Below are positions 8,024 through 16,893 of a stretch of 64,000 bases of DNA, piece after piece. The stretch's first letter is position 1. Each line of letters begins with the position of its first letter. Source of the DNA: Sphingomonas sp. (GTDB lineage Bacteria; Pseudomonadota; Alphaproteobacteria; Sphingomonadales; Sphingomonadaceae). A model generated the notes under the pieces. That model saw nothing but the letters and a program-made list of their open reading frames with translations, was not told where the DNA came from and did no database searches. Location: NCBI RefSeq assembly GCF_017745215.1, contig NZ_JAGHZV010000006.1, positions 159,716 to 223,715 of the forward strand. The letters run 5' to 3'. The position numbers and the translations under genes were made by a program.

Positions 8024-9098
8024 CGCAGACCCCAAGAAGATCGAAGCCGCCGCCGGCCAGCCGGCGATCGAGATTGCTGCCGAGGCGAAGCCCAGGCGCG
8101 GCCTGCTCCGCCCGTTGCTGATGTTCGGCGTGCCGCTGATCGTGCTCGCGATCGTCGGCTATCTCTGGCTGACCTCCGGCACCTCGGTGTCGACCGACAA
8201 CGCTTACGTCCAGCAGGACAAGGTCTCGGTCTCGACCGACGTCGCCGGCCGCATCGTCGAGGTGGCGGTGAAGGAGAACCAGCACGTCAAGGCCGGTGAC
8301 CTGCTCTTCCGCATCGATCCCGACCCCTATCGCATCGCGGTCGCCCAGGCCGATGCGGCGATCGCCAACGCACAGGTCGAGCTGCAGACGCTGCAGACCA
8401 GCTACCAGGGCACCGGCGCCGACATCCAGGCCGCGCGCGACAAGATCGCGCAGGCGCAGGAGGACTTCAACCGCCAGGCCGAGCTGATGAAGCGCGGCTT
8501 CACGACGCGCGCCAGCTACCAGGCGGCGCAGCACGCGGTCGAGCAGGCCAAGGCCCAGCTCCAGAGCGCCGAGTCCGACGCGGCCGAGGCCAAGTCGAAG
8601 CTCGCGACGGGCGCCGCCGTCCCCGGCGAGACCCCCGCCATCGCCGCCGCCCGCGTCCAGCGCGCCAAGGCGGTGCTCGACCTCGCGCGCACCGAGGTCC
8701 GCGCGCCGGTGAGCGGCTATGTCAGCCAGACCGGCAGCCTGCAGGTCGGCCAGCAGATGATCACCGGCCTTTCGGCCGTGACGATCGTCTCGGACAAGCC
8801 CGCCTGGGTCGACGCCAACTTCAAGGAGACCGACCTCAACAAGATGCGCGTCGGCCAGTGCGCGCTGCTGAGCTTCGACGCCTATCCGGGGCTCAAGCTC
8901 AAGGGTCACGTCCAGTCGCTCGGCGCGGGCACGGGCAGCGTCTTCTCGGTGCTGCCGGCGCAGAACGCCAACGGCAATTGGGTGAAGGTCACCCAGCGCG
9001 TGCCGGTGCGGATCGCGATCGACGAGAAGAGCCCGCGCGAAATGATCGCCGGCCTCTCGACCGACGTGACCGTCAAGTTCAGCGGACCGTGTAACTGA
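8016..9098 (+). CDS. emrA: EmrA-like HlyD-family membrane fusion protein
   Basis: A 360-residue periplasmic adaptor of a tripartite MFS efflux pump. One N-terminal membrane anchor (LLMFGVPLIVLAIVGYLWL, about 32-50) is followed by the barrel/lipoyl half VSTDVAGRIVEVAVKENQHVKAGD, a coiled-coil hairpin (about 100-205) and the returning lipoyl half VRAPVSGYVSQTGSLQVGQ. ATG 8016 has GAGG 6 nt upstream and overlaps the marR stop. The next gene, the EmrB partner, begins 1 bp after its TGA. Confidence 0.9.
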   Translation: MADADPKKIEAAAGQPAIEIAAEAKPRRGLLRPLLMFGVPLIVLAIVGYLWLTSGTSVSTDNAYVQQDKVSVSTDVAGRIVEVAVKENQHVKAGDLLFRIDPDPYRIAVAQADAAIANAQVELQTLQTSYQGTGADIQAARDKIAQAQEDFNRQAELMKRGFTTRASYQAAQHAVEQAKAQLQSAESDAAEAKSKLATGAAVPGETPAIAAARVQRAKAVLDLARTEVRAPVSGYVSQTGSLQVGQQMITGLSAVTIVSDKPAWVDANFKETDLNKMRVGQCALLSFDAYPGLKLKGHVQSLGAGTGSVFSVLPAQNANGNWVKVTQRVPVRIAIDEKSPREMIAGLSTDVTVKFSGPCN

Positions 9099-9099
9099 G

Positions 9100-10701
9100 A
9101 TGGCCACGGCAGCTCCCGGCCGTGGCAGCCGGGCGGGCGAGGCGCCTCCCCCCACGCCCCCACGCCCGCAAGCCGGCGTCGCCGCGCTCGAGACCAGGAA
9201 CCGCGGCCTGCTGACGATCGGCGTCATGATGGCGACGGTCATGCAGATCCTCGACACCACCATCGCCAACGTCGCGCTGCCGCACATGCAGGCGGCGCTC
9301 AGCGCGACGTCGGACACGATCACCTGGGTGCTGACGAGCTACATCGTCGCCTCGGCGATCGCGATCCCGATCACCGGCTGGCTCTCCGACCGGCTGGGCT
9401 CGCGCAACCTGTTCCTCTTCTCAACGATCGGCTTCGTCGTCGCCTCTGCGCTGTGCGGCGCGGCGCAGACGCTCACCGAGATGGTGGCCTTCCGCATCCT
9501 CCAGGGAATCACCGCCGCCTTCCTCAATCCCTTGAGCCAGACGGTGATGCTCGACATCAACCCGCCCGAGCGCCAGGCCAAGGCGATGTCGATCTGGGGC
9601 ATGGGGATCATGGTCGGCCCGATCATGGGCCCGCTGATCGGCGGCTACCTCACCGACAATTTCAACTGGCGTTGGGTATTCTACGTCAACCTGCCGGTGG
9701 GCGTGATCACCATCGCCATCCTGTGGTTCCTCCTGCCCTCGCGCCCGATCCGCAAGCGGCCGTTCGACATCTTCGGCTTCACCCTGCTCTCGCTGGGCAT
9801 CTCCTCGCTCCAGCTGATGCTCGACCGCGGCCAGCAGCAGGACTGGTTCGCATCGACCGAAATCTGGATCGAGGCGCTGGTCGCCGGGATCACGCTGTGG
9901 ATGTTCGCCATCCACCTTGCGCTCGGCAAGCAGCCGATGTTCGACCGCGACCTGTGGAAGCACCGCAACCTCGTCACCGCGGTGTTCTTCATGCTCGTGA
10001 TCGGCCTGGTGATGATGGCGACGATGGCGCTGCTGCCGTCGATGCTCCAGTCGCTCTACGGCTTCTCGGTGTTCGATACAGGGCTGCTGCTGATGCCGCG
10101 CGGCTTCGGCGTGGTGATCACCATGGCGCTCTCGGCGCAGCTCATCCAGCGCGGGCTCGATCCGCGCTGGACCGTCGGCATCGGCCTCGCGATCGCCGCC
10201 TATTCGCTGTGGGAGATGGCGGGCTGGACGATCGAGATGGGGACGATGCCGTTCATCATCTCGGGCGTCGTCCAGGGCCTCGGGCTCGGGCTGGTGTTCA
10301 TGCCGCTCAACGGCCTCGCCTTCCAGGGCCTGCCCGCGCACTACCGCACCGAAGGCTCGAGCGTGATGAACCTCGCGCGCAGCGTCGGCGCGTCGGTTGG
10401 CATCTCGATCGTCACCACGCTGCTCGCGCGCAACATCCAGACCAGCCACCAATATCTGAGCGAGCACGTCACCGCGGGCACCATGTCGGGGCTCAACCTG
10501 CTCGGCCAGCTGCCCGTCCAGGCCGGGGCGGTGATGGGCATGGTCAACAACATCGTGAACCAGCAGGCTGCGATGATCGCCTATCTCAACGACTATTGGC
10601 TGATGGCGCTGGTCACCGCGGCAAGCGTGCCGCTGGTGCTGCTGCTGCGCGTCTCTAAGGGGCCGATAGAGCGCCCGGATCCGGCCGCGGCGGGGCATTG
10701 A
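9100..10701 (+). CDS. emrB: EmrB-like DHA2-family MFS multidrug transporter
   Basis: A 533-residue inner-membrane proton-drug antiporter with 14 predicted membrane helices. Family motifs visible are LDTTIANVALPHMQ in helix 1 (motif D1), GWLSDRLGSRN (motif A loop) and GPIMGPLIGGYLTDNFNWRWVF (motif C region). The N-terminus has a Pro-rich cytoplasmic extension of about 30 residues. With EmrA and an outer-membrane channel it would export hydrophobic drugs. Its last 47 nt overlap the end of the convergent DUF418 gene. Confidence 0.92.
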   Translation: MATAAPGRGSRAGEAPPPTPPRPQAGVAALETRNRGLLTIGVMMATVMQILDTTIANVALPHMQAALSATSDTITWVLTSYIVASAIAIPITGWLSDRLGSRNLFLFSTIGFVVASALCGAAQTLTEMVAFRILQGITAAFLNPLSQTVMLDINPPERQAKAMSIWGMGIMVGPIMGPLIGGYLTDNFNWRWVFYVNLPVGVITIAILWFLLPSRPIRKRPFDIFGFTLLSLGISSLQLMLDRGQQQDWFASTEIWIEALVAGITLWMFAIHLALGKQPMFDRDLWKHRNLVTAVFFMLVIGLVMMATMALLPSMLQSLYGFSVFDTGLLLMPRGFGVVITMALSAQLIQRGLDPRWTVGIGLAIAAYSLWEMAGWTIEMGTMPFIISGVVQGLGLGLVFMPLNGLAFQGLPAHYRTEGSSVMNLARSVGASVGISIVTTLLARNIQTSHQYLSEHVTAGTMSGLNLLGQLPVQAGAVMGMVNNIVNQQAAMIAYLNDYWLMALVTAASVPLVLLLRVSKGPIERPDPAAAGH

Positions 10702-12025
10702 GCGGACGCCGCAGCAACGGTTGCCGCCGGACGTAGGACAGGCTCCGCCACAGCCATTCGAGCGGCCCGCTGACGAAGACCTGCATCCAGGCGTTGGCGA
10801 GGACGATCAGCAGCGCGATCCCTGCGGTCGAGATCACCGCCATCTTCGCCCAGCCGAACGTCCCCCAGGCGAGCAGCCCCCAGGGCGCGAACAGGATGTA
10901 CTTCCCCACGAACTGCTGGGTGAAATAGAGCGAGAAGGCCATCCGCCCCGGTGCGCGGAACACGCCCAGCGCGGCCTGGCCGGCGCGGGTCTGGTAAAGC
11001 CAGTTGACCAGCGCGAGGTGCCCAAGCCCCATCGCCAGCCGCGCGGGCTCGGCGGTGAACCATAGCGTCCGCGGCCCTGGCCCGAACGCCATCGTCTCGC
11101 CGATGCCGATCAGCCGCGCGGTGATGCCGAAGCCATAGGCGGCGAGCAGCATGCCCAGGTAGAAGCGCCTGCTCCGCCCGCCCTGGATCACCTGCCACTT
11201 CCACAGCGCGACGCCGATCAGCATCGTGCAGAAGGCCTCGACGACGTCCCAGACCAGCCAGGTCTGCGCAAGCACGCCCCAATAGCCCCAGGCCTCGCGC
11301 GCATAGGGGATGAGCCCGCCCTTGTGCGCGGCATGCTCCTCGGCGATCCGCTGGCGCATCTCGGGGCCGGGAGTGCGCTGCGCCTCGACCTTGCGCCAGT
11401 CGGCGAGCGCCTTCTGGTCCGTCTCCGTAAGCGCCGCGCCCGCCACCTGGCGCGCCTCGGCCGCCTCGACCTGGTGGACCAGCACCGTCCGCCCGGCATA
11501 TTCGCGCGCGCCATATTCGGGAATGCCGACGATGCAGCACGCCATCCAGCCGAGCCCGAGCACCATCAGCCACTTCGGATCGAGCCGGCGAAACGGGAAG
11601 AGGAACAGCGCGGCGAGCGCATAGATGTGGAGGATGTCGCCCGGCCACAGCAGGACGAACACGTCGAACAGCCCGAAGCCGAGCAGCCAGAAGTTGCGGC
11701 GGTAATAGAGGTCCGACACCGCCACCGGCCCGTCGCCGTCCATTGCCTTGCGCGCGATCACCATCATCCCCGCGCCGAACAGCAGCTCGAGCAGGCAGCG
11801 CTGGGTGCCGGCGAAGAACAGGTTGACGAACGCCCAGGCGTGCTGGTCGGCGACCGACCAGCCGACCGAGCGGATGTCGGCCGAGAATTGCCAGATCGGC
11901 GCGGCCATATAGGGCACGTTGATGTAGAAGATGCCGAGGATCGCGATCCCGCGCGTCACGTCGAGCACGTCGATGCGCGCCTTCGCCGGCACCGGCGCCA
12001 ACGCTGCTTCGCTCGACTCGCTCAT
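10655..12025 (-). CDS. DUF418 domain membrane protein (copy 1)
   Basis: A 456-residue polytopic inner-membrane protein of the DUF418/YeiB family. The N-terminal signature KARIDVLDVTRGIAILGIFY is followed by several hydrophobic helices. A long soluble insert (about residues 175-235) contains an Arg/Glu-rich helix. The C-terminal DUF418 block contains FRAPGRMAFSLYFTQQFVG and ends in a GPLEWLWRSLSYVRRQPL stretch. Function is unknown; the fold is related to membrane acyltransferases. ATG 12025 is preferred; a longer frame to 12073 exists. A paralog is at 17188. Confidence 0.8.
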   Translation of the reverse strand: MSESSEAALAPVPAKARIDVLDVTRGIAILGIFYINVPYMAAPIWQFSADIRSVGWSVADQHAWAFVNLFFAGTQRCLLELLFGAGMMVIARKAMDGDGPVAVSDLYYRRNFWLLGFGLFDVFVLLWPGDILHIYALAALFLFPFRRLDPKWLMVLGLGWMACCIVGIPEYGAREYAGRTVLVHQVEAAEARQVAGAALTETDQKALADWRKVEAQRTPGPEMRQRIAEEHAAHKGGLIPYAREAWGYWGVLAQTWLVWDVVEAFCTMLIGVALWKWQVIQGGRSRRFYLGMLLAAYGFGITARLIGIGETMAFGPGPRTLWFTAEPARLAMGLGHLALVNWLYQTRAGQAALGVFRAPGRMAFSLYFTQQFVGKYILFAPWGLLAWGTFGWAKMAVISTAGIALLIVLANAWMQVFVSGPLEWLWRSLSYVRRQPLLRRPLNAPPRPDPGALSAP

Positions 12026-12103
12026 CTTCGGACCCGCCACGCTCACTACGCGGGCGCAACTAACCTGGAGCAAGTCAATTTGGCGTAAAGACGCGCCTCC
12101 GGT

Positions 12104-12538
12104 TTAGCGGAAAAACCGGCCCCAGGCCTCCATCGGCGCGGCGTCCGCATAGGCCTCGGCATCCTCGGGCAGCGTTATCCAGGGCTGTTTGGTCGAGGTG
12201 AAGATGTGGACGACGGGGCTGAGCCGCTCGCTCCCGTCGATCGTGCCGGCGCGGACGATCACCAGCCCGGGCCGCGCCTCGTTGGTGTTGTAGAGCCGCG
12301 TGAGGCATTCGGGGCAATAGCGCTGGATGCTCCGCGACCCGCTCGGCCCCGTCATCGCGACTTCGAGCGGGCTGCCCTCGACGCTGAGCACCGCTTCGCG
12401 CACGGGCATCTGGTGCGCGAACGACGCGCCGGTCGAGCGCTGGCAGAGCGTGCAATGGCAGGCATAGGTGAGCGGCATCGCCTCGACGTCGAGGCTGTAG
12501 CGAGTCTTGCCGCAGCGGCAGCCCCCGGTGACGGTCAT
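12104..12538 (-). CDS. GFA (CENP-V/GFA) domain protein, second copy
   Basis: A 144-residue member of the same zinc family as the protein at 7035. It starts at ATG 12538 after GGGGGAACGAACCT; the frame continues 10 codons upstream without a better signal. Zinc ligands are visible in CRCGK (near residue 8), CHCTLC (about 27-32) and CPEC (about 77-80). Function unknown. It is probably monocistronic, with a short-form palindrome between it and asd. Confidence 0.82.
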   Translation of the reverse strand: MTVTGGCRCGKTRYSLDVEAMPLTYACHCTLCQRSTGASFAHQMPVREAVLSVEGSPLEVAMTGPSGSRSIQRYCPECLTRLYNTNEARPGLVIVRAGTIDGSERLSPVVHIFTSTKQPWITLPEDAEAYADAAPMEAWGRFFR

Positions 12539-12582
12539 AGGTTCGTTCCCCCTTGGATGCGCCGGCAATGACTTCCCTTAAA

Positions 12583-12612
12583 CCGTCATCCCGGCGCAAG
12601 CCGGGATGACGG
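12583..12612. repeat. Short form of the palindromic repeat
   Basis: A 30-bp perfect stem-loop: a 13-nt outer arm (CCGTCATCCCGGC), a GCAA tetraloop and the matching arm. It equals the ends of the 82-bp element fused across its interior. It lies between two minus-strand genes, downstream of asd. Confidence 0.8.
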
Positions 12613-12666
12613 TAGGTAGTTCTATCTCACCTCACCCTGCCCGCCTTGACCAGAGCGAGAAGAAAA

Positions 12667-13695
12667 TCACGCCGCCTTCTTCAGATGGCGCCGCCCCAGC
12701 AATTCCGCGATCTGCACCGCGTTCAGCGCCGCGCCCTTGCGGAGGTTGTCCGAGACCACCCACAAGGCCAGGCCGTTGTCCACCGTCGGATCCTCGCGCA
12801 CGCGGCTGACATAGGTCGCATATTCGCCGACGATCTCGACCGGGGTGACGTATCCCCCGTCCTCGCGCTTGTCGACGAGCATCACCCCCGGCGCCTCGCG
12901 CAAGATCGACTGCGCCTGCTTCGCGCTGATCTCGTCCTCGAACTCGACGTGCACGGCCTCCGAATGGCCGACGAACACCGGCACGCGCACGCAGGTCGCG
13001 ACCACCTTGATCTTGGGATCGAGGATCTTCTTGGTCTCGACCACCATCTTCCATTCCTCCTTGGTGAAGCCGTCGTCGAGGAACTTGTCGATGTGCGGGA
13101 TCACGTTGAAGGCGATCTGCTTGGTGAACTTCTGCGGCTCGGCGGTGTCGCCGACGAAGATGTTGCGGCTCTGCTCGAACAGCTCGTCCATCCCCGCCTT
13201 GCCCGCGCCCGAGACCGACTGGTAAGTCGCGACCACGACGCGCTTGATCTTCGCGGCATCGTGGAGCGGCTTCAGCGCCACCACCATCTGCGCGGTCGAG
13301 CAATTGGGGTTGGCGATGATGTTCTTGGCGCGATAGCCGTCGATCGCCTGCGGGTTCACCTCGGGGACGATCAGCGGCACGTCCGGGTCCATCCGGTAGA
13401 GCGACGAATTGTCGATCACCGTGCACCCCGCCTGCGCGAACCTGGGCGCGTGGATCGCAGTCGCTTCCGATCCGATCGCGAACAGCGCGATGTCCCAGCC
13501 GGTGGGGTCGAAATGCTCGATGTTCTTCACCTTGAGCATCCGCCCGGTCTCGCCGAACTCGATCTCGTCGCCGGTCGAGCGCGCGCTCGCGAGCACCGCG
13601 AGTTCGTCGATCGGGAATTCGCGCTCGGCGAGGATGTTCAGCATCTCGCGCCCGACATTGCCGGTGGCGCCGGCGACCACGACCCGATAGCCCAT
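12667..13695 (-). CDS. asd: Aspartate-semialdehyde dehydrogenase
   Basis: A 342-residue cytosolic enzyme that reduces beta-aspartyl phosphate to aspartate semialdehyde with NADPH, the branch point to lysine/diaminopimelate, threonine and methionine. The N-terminal VAGATGNVGREML loop binds NADPH. The catalytic Cys is in NPNCSTAQ (about residue 131). The C-terminal domain contains CVRVPVFVGHSEAV with a conserved Arg and His. Length is standard. The gene appears monocistronic. Confidence 0.95.
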   Translation of the reverse strand: MGYRVVVAGATGNVGREMLNILAEREFPIDELAVLASARSTGDEIEFGETGRMLKVKNIEHFDPTGWDIALFAIGSEATAIHAPRFAQAGCTVIDNSSLYRMDPDVPLIVPEVNPQAIDGYRAKNIIANPNCSTAQMVVALKPLHDAAKIKRVVVATYQSVSGAGKAGMDELFEQSRNIFVGDTAEPQKFTKQIAFNVIPHIDKFLDDGFTKEEWKMVVETKKILDPKIKVVATCVRVPVFVGHSEAVHVEFEDEISAKQAQSILREAPGVMLVDKREDGGYVTPVEIVGEYATYVSRVREDPTVDNGLALWVVSDNLRKGAALNAVQIAELLGRRHLKKAA

Positions 13696-13852
13696 CGAAT
13701 ACTCCTCAAGGAAAGCGTGCCGCCGCTACGCCCGCATGGGCGGCGATGCAAGCACGAGGACCCCTAAGATGGGGTCGCGGTCCGGCGGCGCAATGGCTGG
13801 GCGGTTGGCTTTCGGTCGCGGGACATTTTCCATCAGGATCCGTCACCCTGAA

Positions 13853-13917
13853 CTTGTTTCAGCGTCCAATTCTCCACGAGCGACACCGCCCGGAGGAGAG
13901 TTGGATGCTGAAACAAG
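13853..13917. repeat. Imperfect inverted repeat (GAACTTGTTTCA type)
   Basis: Arms of 23 nt (13853-13875 and 13895-13917) match at 21 positions around a 19-nt loop, beginning CTTGTTTCAG and ending CTGAAACAAG. It sits in the 443-bp gap between asd and the LysR gene, which otherwise holds a linker (GTCATCATTTGCGAG at about 13923), a full 82-bp palindrome and no gene. The same linker also precedes the palindromes at 24268 and, as a variant, at 39654. Confidence 0.75.
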
Positions 13918-13959
13918 GGCCCGTCATCATTTGCGAGACGGGATTGAGCACTCCCTAAC

Positions 13960-14041
13960 CGTCATCCCGGCGAAAGCCGGGACCCAGGGTTACAAAGGGT
14001 GTTGCTCGCGGCCCTGGGTCCCGCCTTTCGCCGGGATGACG
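13960..14041. repeat. Intergenic palindromic repeat, full copy 2
   Basis: An 82-bp copy of the paired-hairpin element. One base differs in the right arm (CCCGCCTTTCGCC). The spacer has the GCTCGCGG orientation shared with the copies at 24268, 33533 and 39654. It lies between asd and the LysR gene, both on the minus strand. Confidence 0.9.
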
Positions 14042-14138
14042 TCAGGGGGGTAGCCCGTTCAAGAGGACACGCTCAAGTTCGGCGTGACGGCTTGTTGGTT
14101 GGTAAAGGAACGGCAAAAGAGCCGAACGTCGATCCAGG

Positions 14139-15218
14139 CTACCCCCGCCGTCCCGGCTTGAGCACATGCGAGGTCATGTCCTCGAACAGCTCGACCACGT
14201 CGCCGCTCCGATCCGCACCGGGGAATTCGTCGGGATGGATGAACTCGTCGGCGAACCAGGGATAGCGCTTCGGGTCGAACGCGCCCTTCAGCCACTCCAC
14301 CGCGGCGCGGATCGCCGGCGCGTTGCGCGCGCTGCTGTGATAGTAGATCCACAGGTCGAAGCGCAGCTGGAACGGCAGCGACAGCGGGATCAGCTGCTTG
14401 CTGAGCACGCGCGCATAGGTCGGGAAGGCGCCGATCCCCGCGCCGTTGATCACCGCCCAGTAGAGCGACATCGCCGAATTCGAGCGGATCGGCATGAACC
14501 CCGCCGGGCGATCGGTGCCGACGAAATAGTCGATCAACCCGGAATTAACGCCCGGAGCGAATTGTTCGACGAAGCGGTGGTTGCGGCGCAGGTCCGCGAA
14601 GGAATTGGGCTCGCCGAACTCGCGCAGATAGGATTGCGAGGCGAACAGCATGAAATGCAGCGCGCCCAGCCGGGCGCGGACCAGCTCGGGATTGCGCGGC
14701 TCGCGGAAGGTGATGCCGACGTCGACGTCGTGCCCCCGCTCGCTCGACGCGTCGTAGCTGTGCTCGAGCGAGATGGTCAGGTCCGGCAGCTTCTGGTTGA
14801 GCTCCATGATCTGCGGCGTGAGCCACACGCTGCCGAGCGCTTCGGTGCAGGCGATGCGAATCTCGCCGGGCTTGACCAGCACGTCGTCGCGCCCGTCGGC
14901 ATAGGTGCTCGACGTGTTGCGCATCTCGCAGGCGACTTCGTAGAGCGCGGTGCCGGCGTCGGTCAAAGTAACGCCCTTGATCGCCCGGCGGAGCAGCGTC
15001 GCGCCCGATTCCGCCTCCAGGCGTTCCACCCTGCGACGCACGGTGTTCACCGAAAGCTGCAGCTGGACCGCCGCCGCTCGGAAGCTAAGTGCCTCGCAAA
15101 CCGCCAGAAATGCCCGCAGGTCGTCCCAATGGACGTTGCGCGCGATCGCGCGCACCCGCTGGGCGTTCCACGCCGGAACGGGGCGTTCCAAACTTTGGAT
15201 CGCCGGTTTCGCGTCCAC
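14139..15218 (-). CDS. LysR-family transcriptional regulator
   Basis: A 359-residue LysR protein if started at GTG 15218, which has GGAAGG 9 nt upstream; ATG 15257 is an alternative without a ribosome site that would overlap the divergent gene's leader. The HTH is in AFLAVCEALSFRAAAVQLQL and SVNTVRRRVERLEAE. The co-inducer domain (about 120-320) starts with PGEIRIACTEALG. A tail of about 25 residues beyond the usual length ends in VLKPGRRG. It is divergent from the GNAT gene, 60 bp away, and is a plausible regulator of it. Confidence 0.8.
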   Translation of the reverse strand: MDAKPAIQSLERPVPAWNAQRVRAIARNVHWDDLRAFLAVCEALSFRAAAVQLQLSVNTVRRRVERLEAESGATLLRRAIKGVTLTDAGTALYEVACEMRNTSSTYADGRDDVLVKPGEIRIACTEALGSVWLTPQIMELNQKLPDLTISLEHSYDASSERGHDVDVGITFREPRNPELVRARLGALHFMLFASQSYLREFGEPNSFADLRRNHRFVEQFAPGVNSGLIDYFVGTDRPAGFMPIRSNSAMSLYWAVINGAGIGAFPTYARVLSKQLIPLSLPFQLRFDLWIYYHSSARNAPAIRAAVEWLKGAFDPKRYPWFADEFIHPDEFPGADRSGDVVELFEDMTSHVLKPGRRG

Positions 15219-15278
15219 CCCCGCTATCCTTCCGTTACCAACAACATGCACGTCCATCCATCGACCAAGGAGCCGCCC

Positions 15279-16493
15279 GTGCGATCAGATGTCATCCCCT
15301 CCGGAAGCGGGCATCTTGGCCGGATTCGCTTCTCGGAACAAGTCGAGCGCGTCATTGAGCGTTATCGGGCGCACGAACAGGATCGCCGGATCGCCACCTG
15401 GCCCGAAATCGTGGCCCAGCACAAGGCCGCGAATACCGCCTTTCCGCTCGCTTCGATCGATGCCGTGCGCGCCGTCTGGCAGCGCAATCCGAACGTCTTC
15501 TGGCTGGTCGGCGCCGCGGACGCGCCCAATCCCGCGCTGTTCGTCTACCTGCCGCTGACCGCGGTCGGCGCGTCGAAGCTCGTTTCCGGCGAGTTCGACG
15601 GGCGCGCGCCCGACCCCGCGCTGATCGCCACCCCCGGCGAACCGCCGGCCGCGCTCTATTTCTGGCTGACCCTCGCCGAGCACCGGATGCGCAAGGGCCT
15701 GCCCGGCCTCGCCCGCTGCATCGCCGACGCCTCGCCCGAGCCCGTCCCCTTCTTCTCGCGCGCGATGACCGACGCGAGCCGCACGATCAGCCAGGGCATG
15801 GGCTTCATCCAGGCGCGCGAGGCCTATCCCAACGCGCCCGAATGGCTGCTGGTGATCCTGCCCGAGGGCAAACCCGACCGCCGCACCCAGCCCAGGCTCG
15901 ACGTGCGCATGGTCCGCAGCTTCGAGGACATGGCGACGATCGTCGCGATCCGAAGCGCGACTTATCTCGCCGAACAATTCTGCCTGTATTCGGAAGAATT
16001 CGACGGCAACGACTTTTGCGCGACTCAATTTATCGGCTATGTAGACGGCGATCCTGCGGGATGCATCCGTATGCGTTACTTTGGTGACTTCGTGAAGCTC
16101 GAGCGGCTCGCAGTCCGCCGCGAGTATCGTCACACTCGCCTCGCCTTCCGGCTGGTCCGCGAAGCGGCGCTGCTGGCACGGCGCAAGGGGTTCCGCCTCG
16201 CCTATGGCCATGCCCGCGAAGACCTCGTGCCCTTCTGGCGCATGTTCGGGGGCCGCGAGATGGAGGGCCGTCCCGCCTTCCGCTTCGCCGACATCAACTA
16301 TCGCGAGATGACGATCGATCTCGGCGCGATGCGCAACGATGCGATCCGCCTGGGCGTCGACCCGCTCGTCTCCATCCGACCAGAGGGCGACTGGGATCGC
16401 GCCGGCCCATTGGAACTGTCGAACCTGCGGCCAAGCAGGGAACAGCTGATCAGGAAACACACCAGGACCATCCGGGGGAACATGAATGACTGA
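15279..16493 (+). CDS. GNAT-type N-acyltransferase, two-domain
   Basis: A 404-residue protein started at GTG 15279, chosen because AAGGAG lies 6 nt upstream; ATG 15246 is in frame but lacks a site. The C-terminal half (about 215-360) is GNAT-like: an acceptor segment with RSATYLAEQFCLYSEEFDGND, the strand GCIRMRYFGDFVKLERLAV, the acyl-CoA pyrophosphate helix RREYRHTRLAFRLVREA, and YGHAREDLVPFWRMFG. This resembles FeeM/LuxI-like N-acyl amino acid synthases. The N-terminal half has an MTDASRTISQGMGFI segment suggesting a degenerate second GNAT fold. Product unknown. The stop overlaps the next start. Confidence 0.7.
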   Translation: MRSDVIPSGSGHLGRIRFSEQVERVIERYRAHEQDRRIATWPEIVAQHKAANTAFPLASIDAVRAVWQRNPNVFWLVGAADAPNPALFVYLPLTAVGASKLVSGEFDGRAPDPALIATPGEPPAALYFWLTLAEHRMRKGLPGLARCIADASPEPVPFFSRAMTDASRTISQGMGFIQAREAYPNAPEWLLVILPEGKPDRRTQPRLDVRMVRSFEDMATIVAIRSATYLAEQFCLYSEEFDGNDFCATQFIGYVDGDPAGCIRMRYFGDFVKLERLAVRREYRHTRLAFRLVREAALLARRKGFRLAYGHAREDLVPFWRMFGGREMEGRPAFRFADINYREMTIDLGAMRNDAIRLGVDPLVSIRPEGDWDRAGPLELSNLRPSREQLIRKHTRTIRGNMND

Positions 16494-16881
16494 CGCCAAA
16501 TCCCGCCGAACGACCCTCGCGGAGCTGTTCACCGAAGCCGGCGACGGCCAGATCTCGCCGCTCAAGCGCGCCCAGGCGCTCTACGACATGCGCCGCGCGC
16601 GCGAGCCCTTCTTCGGCGGCAACGCCGACCTGTTCGGCGAGCCCGCGTGGGACATCCTGCTCGATCTCTACATCGGCCATGAGCGCGGGGTGGAGATGTG
16701 CGTGAGCGACGCATGCATCGGCGCCTGCGTGCCGCCCTCGACGGCGATCCGCTGGCTGGCGATCCTGGAGGAGCGCGGGCTGATCGAGCGCGATGCCGAT
16801 CCGTTCGATGCCCGCCGGCGCTGCGTGCGCCTCACGCGCCGCGCGCGCGAGCTGCTCACGGCCTATCTGCTGTCCTGCTGA
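16486..16881 (+). CDS. Winged-helix (MarR-like) protein coupled to the acyltransferase
   Basis: A 131-residue protein whose ATG overlaps the acyltransferase stop by 8 nt (ATGACTGA), implying translational coupling. A probable HTH spans CVPPSTAIRWLAILEERGLIERD, followed by a wing with DPFDARRRCVRLTRRARELL, a MarR-like hallmark. The N-terminal 45 residues (SPLKRAQALYDMRRAREPFF) form a dimer-like helix. Two close Cys residues (about 64 and 68, CVSDAC) could be redox- or metal-sensing. It may regulate the acyltransferase locus. Confidence 0.65.
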   Translation: MTDAKSRRTTLAELFTEAGDGQISPLKRAQALYDMRRAREPFFGGNADLFGEPAWDILLDLYIGHERGVEMCVSDACIGACVPPSTAIRWLAILEERGLIERDADPFDARRRCVRLTRRARELLTAYLLSC

Positions 16882-16893
16882 CAAGCCAAGCGA

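Noticed and set aside
14166..15245. Long in-frame upstream extension of the GNAT acyltransferase
   Set aside because: It is the complement of the LysR gene; the composition is shadow-like and a strong ribosome site supports GTG 15279 instead.
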